Assembly (NCBI GenBank): GCA_001247695.2
Contig: LGRX02035409.1
Location: 34,918-98,917, forward strand
Source: Cymbomonas tetramitiformis
Lineage: Eukaryota > Chlorophyta > Pyramimonadophyceae > Pyramimonadales > Pyramimonadaceae
Direction: 5' to 3'
DNA: 64,000 nucleotides
Position numbers and translations under genes: made by a program. This document shows, piece by piece, positions 56,681 to 64,000 of the stretch (the stretch's first letter is position 1; the number at the start of each line of letters is the position of its first letter). The notes beneath the pieces are model-generated. The model worked only from the letters and a program-made list of their open reading frames with translations, did no database searches and was not told the origin of the DNA.

Positions 56681-57645
56681 TTCCCCCGGAGCAACTTTGA
56701 CTCATTTCAGGAGCATGGGGGACTTTCTTGGATTTCGAGGTAAATTTGACTTTTTCCGAAACAAGTAACTTGGGATGCTTTCCCTAGGAACATTAATTTT
56801 CACCAGAGCAGATTTGGATTGTTTCTGAAACCAGTAAGTTGGGGCTATTTTCAGGGGAGGTGCACGATATCAGGATTTGCGGAGGAAGAGGGAAGGAGGG
56901 GGGGTTACCCCCCACTGCACAAAAACAGGCTAGGGGAAAGTGGGGGGTGGGGGTGGGGTTGCTACATCGAAATAGTTGGTCAGCTGCCGTCCCCGGCCAG
57001 AGTACTAATCTAGCTCAACAGTGCTCCGTGTACATGCAATTACGGGTGGGTTTGTTTTTACTGTGCTATGATCGAAGTCAGTCACAACGTCCCAAAATAT
57101 GATCATAAGACGAACCATAAATACGAACCAAACCAACACAGCCATTCATTGCATCTCGGTGGACTGGGCCACCAAGATGTTGATATTGCACAACAAGTCA
57201 GAAAAGGAGAAGGCTCTAAAAACCAGCAAGAAGCCGCCTTGAAACTGTGTGTGACTAGGGGCAGGCGTAACAGCTGTGCACCTTCGAATATCACGTTTTC
57301 AATAGGAAGAGTCACATTTTTTATTTTTTTACTTTTTCTTTTCAGCCCGTTCAGCTCTGTTCATTGTGTTTCCCAATATCTCCATAACCAGGGAACTTTG
57401 TCTGTTGACTTTTGTTGCATGCGTGATGCCAGCGTGGACAGCCATTCAAAATTTTCATACGTCAAAACTGATTTCAGCAACTACTCAAAGCAGCCGCAGA
57501 CATATGTAGTATATATAGCATACATACATATACAACACAAAACAAGGCCACTGATAGATTATGACATGTGTAATGTACTACAACACATGACGTGCACGTT
57601 GATGTGAGAAAGATAATTCTAACCTTCTCCGTTGTGTATTTTCAG

Positions 57646-57690
57646 AAGCATATTTGTGGATATTGGACAATGCCGTGGAATTGGGAATTG
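57646..57690 (+). CDS. Alpha/beta hydrolase, 45-nt middle exon
   Basis: The exon is bounded by GTGTATTTTCAG and GTAAGT. Completing the phase-1 codon from 51804 gives Glu, then AYLWILDNAVELGI, and it ends in phase 1. This matches the helix that normally sits between the PAALDDA block and GDSAGG (pattern AYxWxxxNAxELG in the family). The intron before it (51805-57645) is about 5.8 kb and holds an inverted duplication, a pogo-like element, minisatellites and a recombinase remnant. A 15-codon exon preserved this precisely indicates a functional gene. Confidence 0.88.
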
Positions 57691-58589
57691 GTAAGTCACC
57701 GCGCCGTGGCAGACTTTATATGCACAATCGACGGCAGACTTATGCACGATCAGATGAATATATATATGAATTGTAGTGAGGTACTAGAAAGACAATCGAC
57801 AAAAACACAGAGATTTTGACAGGATGTACTCGTATTTCATTCATTTTCCTTTATCCACAAATACCCGGTTTAAAGGCATTTCGAAGAATGTATAATTCGG
57901 TATGTGGGACAAGACACACTTCATATTAATTTCTATCATCGTTAGTAGTTATGACTGTTTATGTTCTTTTCACTTTCTGATTGAAATTTCCCCCAAGCGC
58001 CCCATTGCCTGCATCATAGCTTTATTCACACCATTATTATTTCCACTTGGGCTCCTTTATCTGGCGTTGTTTTACAATACGTTATTCTGACTGAAAAGCC
58101 AAATTTAGCACGAAGCAGAGAAATCTATGTTCCTGAATCATTTCCTTTCATACTCACACATAGTAAAGCTTTTTATGTGCTACCAAACACTATTCTAAGT
58201 GCACCACATTCCGCCACAAACATTAAAAGTGCACTTGAATTGATACGATTAAATTCGGTTTTGCCGTCCATTTCGAACGAATCGCTGGGCTGAGATTTCT
58301 CTTTTCCCGAGACTTCAAGTGATTGCTTGGAACTCAGTGGCAGAAAAACTTGAATTTCGGTCAAGCTTGAATTAAGATCGCCGATGTCATGTTGTATGAG
58401 GCAGTGACCGTCAGATGCCCGATTGGTGACACTTGGCTTGTAGTGGAACGAGCACGGCTTGTCAAAGTTCAAGTTGCGAATGTCCTGTGGGTTCTTGTGC
58501 GTCCAGGTTCCAGGTTCCAGGTTCAATCGTAATATGCAATTTTAGGTCAACTGGTATGGCATGTGAGTAAAAGCGCTCTTACCCAAACA

Positions 58590-58790
58590 AGGCACATACC
58601 CCCTTCCTCTAAAAACTAAAATACAATAGGTAGACAAAATTTTCAACATTTGTAACCGATATGTGCATATTCAGCACGAGAATAGCTTTTTTTAAAGCTA
58701 TCATTTGACCCCATCCGCAACCGCATCAGCTTCGTTTGCAGTCGCGATTGCAAGCTAAGTTGATGCGGTTTAAGATGGGGTTGGCCCAAG
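58590..58790. mobile_element. Left arm of the foldback family, fused to an RT remnant
   Basis: ATCCGCAACCGCATCAGCTT, CGTTTGCAGTCGCGA and GCAAGCTAAGTTGATGCGGT match the 14289-14952 foldback in order, preceded by a diverged GGCACATACCCCCTT segment. The matching right arm was not found within the next 1.5 kb. The coding-like RT sequence begins at its end. Confidence 0.65.
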
Positions 58791-59859
58791 GGAAGAAAAG
58801 CTTTGTAGCCGAGGGGTTTTCGTGCGTGTTAGGGCATGAAACCTTGAAATCGAAAAGGAGGATGCTGACGGTCTTTGAGAGGCTCTTGAAGTGCGACGTG
58901 ACGGCGGAGATGATCTTCCAGAAGGCGGGTGGAGAACTGACGAGGGCCGTGATGGCAACCGCTCGGAACTCTGACTCGGGGGGAGGGATCGCAAACATAT
59001 TTGAGTACCGGAAGGCGGTGGGCCTGTTGAATGGCCTTGCACGGGGAATCTTGGAGACAGGAACACGGCGGTGGGTGTTGGTGTCTGTGAGATGGTGTAT
59101 CAGTGGTGGCTTCGGCAGGAATGTGATGGGGGAAACTACGAGGCAACGGAGAAACACTTGGCGGCGGTGGAAGGTATGCAGCTGAGGTACCGGGTGGTGG
59201 GACTGACACCGGTGGCGGCTCTTGACCTCTCTAGAAATTTTGGCCACTTGTATTTGATGCTGAAACACAAGGACGTGTCATTGTGGGAAAAGCGTAGGCC
59301 GGTGGTCCCGGGATTCACAGCTCCGGACAGACTCTTGCAGAACCGGGTTGGCCGGTGCCTCAGTTTTCTCCTCTCGGAAATTTCAGGCCACTTTAACGTT
59401 GCAACCACGCATCAGATTGGCGACCGGTTGAGGGAGTTCAATGCTGAACTGGGCGCGGAGGACTGTGTGATGGCGCATGGCGGGTTTGACATGAAAGATA
59501 TGTATGTCAGGCTGACACACGCGCAGGCTTTGAGGGTGGCGGAGTACGTGGTAACGAAGGTGATGCAGGAGGGGACTCTGCTGGTTAACACCCGTGGAAG
59601 GAAGGGGGTGGGATGGTATGAGCCACGCACTCCGGGTAAGGTGGCGGTCCGTGTAACTCGTGAACAGCTCCTGGCAGGTGTGCAGTTTATTCTCGGCAAT
59701 GGGTATTTATTTGTGGCAGGAACTTTGATGAGACAGACCTGCGGGATTGGTATCGGCGGGAAGGCGAGTCCGGGCTTGGCACAGTGTGTGTGCATGTTCG
59801 GGGAGATGCAGTGGACGACGACGTTGTGGGCGGACAGAATCCTAGGAAATGGAGAGTGA
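58751..59859 (+). pseudogene. Reverse-transcriptase remnant (Penelope-like or related non-LTR class)
   Basis: Two overlapping frames, joined by a frameshift near 59065-59090, give a continuous RT-like region. The N-terminal part (58751 to about 59060) is helical and not diagnostic. The second frame contains the palm: FDMKDMYVRLTHAQALRVAE fits motif A with its catalytic Asp. GYLFVAGTLMRQTCGIGIGG, then KASPGLAQ, fits motif B as found in Penelope-type enzymes (F-x-x-G-x-x-x-Q-x-x-G-x-x-x-G-x-x-x-S-P-x-L-A). The catalytic YxDD of motif C and the thumb are missing, because the frame stops at 59859. Length and damage mark it as a dead copy or fragment. Confidence 0.66.
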
Positions 59860-59966
59860 ATCCATAGAATGGATTCTGATGGATGGCTATTGGGTAGCCA
59901 CCATCCGTAGAACTCTTAGAAGTAGTTTTCCTAGGAATTGCAGCTCACTTTTGGATGAGCTGCAAT
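59840..59966 (+). ncRNA. Compact RNA-like fold directly after the RT remnant
   Basis: Within 127 bases there are four perfect or near-perfect stems. The outer stem is TCCTAGGAAA (59840-59849) with TTTCCTAGGA (59927-59936). It encloses an 8-bp hairpin GAATCCAT/ATGGATTC (59858-59876, 3-nt loop) and a hairpin with GGAT and GGCTA stems (59881-59906). Just outside, ATTGCAGCTCA/TGAGCTGCAAT (59937-59966) forms an 11-bp hairpin with an 8-nt loop. The arrangement resembles a multi-helix structured RNA such as the 3' recognition region of a retroelement. The function is inferred. Confidence 0.5.
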
Positions 59967-59989
59967 CATTCTGACCTTGCAACAATAGT

Positions 59990-60960
59990 GGAGACCCTAG
60001 AGTAAACATTTCAACCCGACTAGTGTCTCAGATTTGTTCACCCACCCGCCCACAACCTGGGAGAAGGGAAGGGGGGAAGGGGCACCCAGGACTTTAGGGA
60101 CAGACAGCCCCCTAGGCTTAGGGGGACTTCTGACCCCTGGGACCCCTTTGCCTGTCAAGTCTGACAGATCACCACCTAAGGAACTAGAATGAAACTCAGC
60201 TATATAGTAACATTTATTTTGTAAAGAACGCTTTCTTGCAAATGCTTGCTGTGTGTTTGGTGTGTCTTGCTCCCCGTAGCAATAACCGGGTTTCGGCCAC
60301 ACCGGCCAAACTCCTGCTTTTAATTCTATTTTCAAGTATGTAAAATTCATGAAATTGTCCAAATTTTGTCAAAATTTGCGTGAATTTTACAAATTATGTA
60401 CGGCGGCAGCTGATGCAAACCATCGGCCCCATTTCGGCCGCAGGCCTTTCTGTACGGCCTGCGGCCGGCCTATAATTGCGGTAAGATATCTACTCTGGTT
60501 CAAAAAAAGCAAATTTCTTAGGTCAAACCATACGTATGTTGTGTGTTCATAGTCCACCGACGTCATTACGATATTGTATAGTAATGTTAATTGTGCTACT
60601 GAACACTTTTCTTTTGCCGCACAGATCATACAAATAAATTATTATCCTTGATAGTATATGTGCTCTTACTATGTGCCAAGTGCTTACTGCCGCTTCCCCA
60701 CCAATGTCATCACAACCCCCAAGGTGCCTTCATTAAAATCTGTCAGCTCCAAACTCAGATAGAATTCTCTGTAGCCAAAACTCAGAATACCTAAGTCTCC
60801 AAACAATAACAGTTTTTAAAGTTAGTATGCATAACACTATGCATAACACAACATCACGAATTGGCGAGGGCCCATCGATCTATGATGCTCGAGTGTGTAT
60901 TTCATTGAAGATGTGCATAAGCGTGAAGTGCGTCGTCGACTGAGCCGGATTGCTGAGTGA
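59990..60960. other. Stretch with no supported gene
   Basis: Part of the hydrolase intron. A segment at about 60280-60490 (TTTCGGCC to GGCCGGCCTATAATTGCGGT AAGATATCT) resembles 14030-14275, which also ends GGTAAGATATCT, suggesting a short dispersed repeat. Confidence 0.5.
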
Positions 60961-60968
60961 TGGTGCAG

Positions 60969-61034
60969 ATCCAAATCGAGTGGCGGTCGGTGGCGATAGC
61001 GCGGGTGGCAACATGGCAACTGTACTTTGTCTAC
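60969..61034 (+). CDS. Alpha/beta hydrolase, exon with the GDSAGG nucleophile
   Basis: The exon begins after ATGGTGCAG. Completing the codon from 57690 gives Asp, then PNRVAVGGDSAGGNMATVLC. GDSAGG carries the catalytic serine of the HSL family. A donor at CTAC|GTGCAT (phase 1) is likely. The expected Asp and His of the triad are not visible downstream, so at least one more exon should lie beyond a further intron, probably past the right edge. The intron before it (57691-60968) contains the RT remnant and the structured hairpins. Confidence 0.86.
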
Positions 61035-61436
61035 GTGCATGCACACATACCAGCATCCCGATGCCAAAGGTCGGCAACACTGCATTCTATGCTCGTAATA
61101 CACTTTGACAAAAGTATTTTCTTTTTGCATGCATTGTGTTAAACTAACTGACGCAGATACAAGGTCATTCTTCATTGTTATATAGTCGCTATTATCTAAA
61201 ATGGTAAACACGGTCCCCGTCACCATCATTGCTTTCAATCACACTCTGGCTTGCTACACAGCAACTGGCATGCACCAAGCGACAGGGACATCCAACAGTA
61301 AACACGGACCCCAACTTGCATCACCATGCATCCTTGTCGCACCTCATGCTTTGAGTTGCATGACCACGCACGTGGGCTATATACATTGTGTTTCAACAGG
61401 AGCATCATGTGTGGTAGCATCCGTGTGCATTTTTGG

Positions 61437-61468
61437 CATTTCTCTTTTGCTCGAATCCTCATTTGCCA
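61437..61468. repeat. 32-bp perfect direct repeat, copy 1
   Basis: CATTTCTCTTTTGCTCGAAT followed by CCTCATTTGCCA is identical to the copy at 61792-61823, with a spacing of 323 bp between them. The second copy lies just beyond the 3' end of the tyrosine-recombinase frame. Confidence 0.93.
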
Positions 61469-61791
61469 AAGGCAGGCACTGCAATACATTTCATTAAAAT
61501 GATTTTGTAAAGTGTTTAAAATGCATAAAGTGCTTTTTGAATGCTTTCTAAATTCTAGCTTTGATGAGATATCCAGACTGTCTGTGCACGCCACCAAAAG
61601 GAAAGAGTCCTCTGGGTCGGGAGCGGTGGGAAGAGCAAAAGGAACAGAGCTGAACAGGCGTGTCGCTTCGTGGCTACTTGTACATCCTGTTTGTGTTACG
61701 GAGCTACATGTGTCATTCGGCTCTACTGCAGCAGGAGTCGCGGATTCTGAAAGTCTGAAACCACAAAAATTCTGTTGCACTCCAATTTGAA

Positions 61792-61823
61792 CATTTCTCT
61801 TTTGCTCGAATCCTCATTTGCCA
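61792..61823. repeat. 32-bp perfect direct repeat, copy 2
   Basis: Identical to the copy at 61437-61468. Tyrosine-recombinase retroelements (DIRS/Ngaro) often have split direct repeats, so the pair may belong to the element encoding the adjacent recombinase. Confidence 0.93.
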
Positions 61824-61872
61824 TGAAACCAAAGATGAAACTGTGAGGCACACAAAAGAAATCTGATATCTG

Positions 61873-62418
61873 TCACTGTGACCATGTTAACCAAGCGAAG
61901 TAGTAGTCCATGCCTGTGTCCCTCAGAGCTGTCGGGTCGATGTAGTGCTGCACTGCCGAAGAGAACTGTGACCAGCCTCCAAAGAAGCACACTTTCTCCA
62001 TTGCCACACCCACAGCTCGAGCACACGTCGTGGCACCCTTCCGGGTGCTGTGTGCAGAAAAGTGACCCCCTTCCGGGGGTCTGCAGTCCAGCTCGCTGAG
62101 AGCCAGACCAATCCAGTCATTTGCCACTGAAGCCTTGAAGTTCTTCGGGTCCTCGGGTAGCAGCCAGTAGGCGTCAGGTTGAGTCTTCTCAGAACTGTTC
62201 CAAGCCGTGTCACAGTGGAACTCCCAGTGCTCGATCAGCTCCTTCAAAAGAGCCACCCCCTTCCAGGGGATGCACAGGCGTCTCTTCACCAGGTGATGCC
62301 GCCGTCCTTTCTCTTTTAGCAGCACCACCGAGAACTCACTGTCGCCACAATGAACATGCTGCCGTGACAACGAAGTCCCCGTGTCCGGTCTGCCGAAGGT
62401 CACGAAGGCAACAACCAC
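61873..62418 (-). CDS. Tyrosine recombinase, C-terminal catalytic part (DIRS/Crypton-like), N-truncated
   Basis: A 181-residue minus-strand frame. It contains a basic beta-hairpin region (KEKGRRHHLVKRRLCIPWKG), then GGHFSAHSTRKGATTCARAV, which supplies the H-x-x-R box, then FFGGWSQFSSAVQHYIDP with the conserved Trp and the nucleophilic Tyr in HYIDP. It ends shortly after TGMDYYFAWLTW. The order and spacing are those of the phage-integrase fold used by DIRS-like and Crypton transposons. The N-terminal DNA-binding domain and the first catalytic Arg region are not present upstream, so this is a fragment or a final exon. A broken relative lies at 56390-56680. Confidence 0.8.
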   Translation of the reverse strand: MVVAFVTFGRPDTGTSLSRQHVHCGDSEFSVVLLKEKGRRHHLVKRRLCIPWKGVALLKELIEHWEFHCDTAWNSSEKTQPDAYWLLPEDPKNFKASVANDWIGLALSELDCRPPEGGHFSAHSTRKGATTCARAVGVAMEKVCFFGGWSQFSSAVQHYIDPTALRDTGMDYYFAWLTWSQ

Positions 62419-62449
62419 GTAGGCGACAGTGTCGCTGTCAAGGCGTAAT

Positions 62450-62960
62450 TGACCGGTCCTGGACCTATCGGACCCCCCAAATCGTGCCTCGGACCTATTG
62501 GGGACCTGTCGCCCGTTTCCGATCGGACCTATGAGCAGAATGGGCGATTCTGGCCCTGACCGTGTGGACCTATGCGGGACCTATCCATAATCTGCTACCA
62601 TTGGACCGGTCCAGACTGCCGCGTGGACCTATGGGGGACTTATTCGATAACATGACTATGTGTGAGCATCCAAGATCAATACTGTACAGTATGTATCCGT
62701 CCGATTCCCATATTCGTCGATACTATATACCGTATCTGGATTTGCAGACGGTTTCGTTTCTAGGTTTTTTTATCACATTCGGTTCTAGGTCACATATCAC
62801 ATTCGGTCCGCAAGCACGCTTGTTCTAGCGAGATCCATACATTTTGGATATTTTGGGACCGAATTTTTTGGGACCGCGCGGACCTATAGGGGACCTGTCG
62901 AAGTATTATGATGGACCGCGCGGACCTATATGGGACCTATGCTTTTCTCAAATCCGGACC
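62450..62960. repeat. Dispersed GGACCTAT...GGGACCT motifs, about 10 copies
   Basis: Short motifs such as CGCGCGGACCTATAGGGGAC and GTGGACCTATGCGGGACCTA recur irregularly, with half-sites GGACC and GGTCC. Spacing is not constant, so it is not a simple tandem repeat. It could be a cluster of protein-binding sites or a decayed array. Confidence 0.65.
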
Positions 62961-62999
62961 TGTGTCCGATATCGGATGATAGCGACACTGGCCAAAACT

Positions 63000-63800
63000 T
63001 GTCAGACCAGTTCAGAAGCCAATTTATAGCCTCTACCGGGCTTTGATGCGCATTCACTCCGACATTGAAGCAGGTGTCGTGGAGTTTCCTTGCAATAGTT
63101 AGCAAGTACGAAGCAGACTACTGTGACGGATTATATTTTTACTTATAATAGGGTGTTGAATTAAAAAAAAAAGTCGGAAAACGTTTGGGGGGGGTTGGAC
63201 CTTTGGCTCCCGCGAAGGCGGGGTGGGGAGGGCTTTAGGCCTTTGGCTACCAGCTCGTATCTGCAGCTTGTATTAGAATAGACGAGTTTATTTTCTATTT
63301 TTAAAATCCGCCTCACTCCCGGTCCCGAAAAAGTGGGTAGGCGAAGTACCGACTTGGGATTCCGAGTTTCGGCTTGAGTGGGGAGGGGGATTCCATTTTT
63401 AAAATTCTGCTAATTTTCTAGAATTCCATTTTTTGCTAATTTTGCTCTACGTTAGATTTCAGATATCAGTTTTTGGAATGCTTGATTTCAGATTTTTTGC
63501 ATCTGTCATTTTGCTCTACGTTAGATTTCCTTTTTTCAAACGATTGCGGTCAGAACCGGTCTTCACGTCAATAGATCCGGGGGTTGAACAGACACCCCCG
63601 ATCACAAGTACGCCAGTCTCGTTGAAGTATGTTCCTGTGGAGTATTCATATTGGAGGTGTACTGAATGCTGTAATCGCAAGCGAAAACAAATGATTCCAA
63701 GACAACGTCAGAGTACTTAAACAACAATTAATCTTAGAGTGATATCTCGGTAAATGTTTTGACAAGGTTCGTCAAGTTTTGTCACTGGGTCCGACACCCT
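63000..63800. other. Stretch with no supported gene
   Basis: Short repeats only: TTTTGCTCTACGTTAGATTT occurs twice (63440, 63510), and CCTTTGGCT repeats near 63200-63250. The final exon(s) of the hydrolase were not found here. Confidence 0.5.
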
Positions 63801-63809
63801 GACTCACGT

Positions 63810-63833
63810 TTGACAATCGTATACGATTGTCAA
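63810..63833. repeat. 24-bp perfect palindrome, copy 1
   Basis: TTGACAATCGTA is followed directly by its reverse complement. It stands next to CTGACTCACGTT and is repeated exactly at 63940-63963. Confidence 0.93.
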
Positions 63834-63939
63834 GCTCTGGCGTCAGGTTCGTCTCCCTGACTCACGTTTAGTAAAAGAACTGGAAGGCGACCTTAAGTAT
63901 TAATAAGAGGTGAAGATGTAGGCGGAAGATACGTAACTC

Positions 63940-63963
63940 TTGACAATCGTATACGATTGTCAA
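63940..63963. repeat. 24-bp perfect palindrome, copy 2
   Basis: Identical to 63810-63833. Both copies are followed by CAAG and a short GTC(T/A)-rich piece, and related CTGACTCACGTTT/CTCGACTCGCGTG segments occur beside them, so the repeated unit is longer than the palindrome. Confidence 0.93.
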
Positions 63964-64000
63964 GCCTGGAGTCTGCACCCTCGACTCGCGTGTGAGGTTT

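Noticed and set aside
58726..59268. Antisense ORFs over the RT remnant
   Set aside because: They are shadows. The + strand carries the RT motifs.

Overview
The window reads as nuclear DNA of a eukaryote with spliced genes and a very high load of transposable elements and minisatellites. There are no operons or bacterial signals. GT-AG introns are visible, mostly in phase 1. The mix of elements (gag-only LTR retroelements with CxxC/H zinc knuckles, DIRS/Crypton-type tyrosine recombinases, a Penelope-like reverse transcriptase, pogo-, hAT- and Mutator-like repeats) and the very uneven base composition fit a unicellular alga or related protist, perhaps a prasinophyte-type green alga. That assignment is inference. 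All similarities were judged by eye.

Two host genes are supported by splice-consistent exons, both on the + strand. The first begins at the left edge (1-2684). It encodes a low-complexity protein with GFGSF and DLLGEF motifs, as seen in endocytic adaptors, and its introns hold minisatellites. The second, at 51408-61034, encodes a hormone-sensitive-lipase-type alpha/beta hydrolase. Three exons join in phase to give HGGG, the YRLAPEHKYPAALDDAE block and GDSAGG. Its introns of about 5.8 and 3.3 kb are full of transposons, and it continues past the right edge.

Layout: 1-7.4 kb is GC-rich gene and minisatellite DNA. 7.4-9.9 kb is featureless. 9.9-14.0 kb is a nest of DNA transposons (a long-TIR element holding a MULE-like element with another inside it, and a hAT-like element carrying a two-exon gene). 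14.3-15.0 kb is a foldback. 16.5-20.1 kb is a gag remnant on the minus strand. 23.3-24.4 and 37.8-39.0 kb are two copies of a 20-bp-TIR transposon with 4-bp target duplications. 25.2-28.7 kb is a CAGG-rich minisatellite broken by a G/C-run TIR element and MITEs. 28.8-32.6 kb is a 3.8-kb TIR element containing tandem 1.06-kb units and tRNA-like SINE copies. 39.9-43.2 kb is a complete gag-only LTR retrotransposon with a perfect 5-bp target duplication. 43.3-44.3 and 53.1-54.5 kb are two pogo-like elements that carry small SHOCT-like proteins instead of a visible transposase. 46.8-50.6 kb is a tandem array of 1054-bp units. 52.1-52.9 kb is a near-perfect inverted duplication of a gene fragment. 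58.6-60.0 kb holds a reverse-transcriptase remnant followed by a compact RNA-like fold. 61.4-62.4 kb holds a tyrosine-recombinase fragment, with a degenerate relative at 56.4 kb.

Most of the window is therefore transposon biology. Its most distinctive parts are the pogo-like elements with SHOCT-like cargo, the gag-only retroelement with a membrane segment, the hAT-like element with a spliced unknown gene, and the RT-plus-structured-RNA unit.
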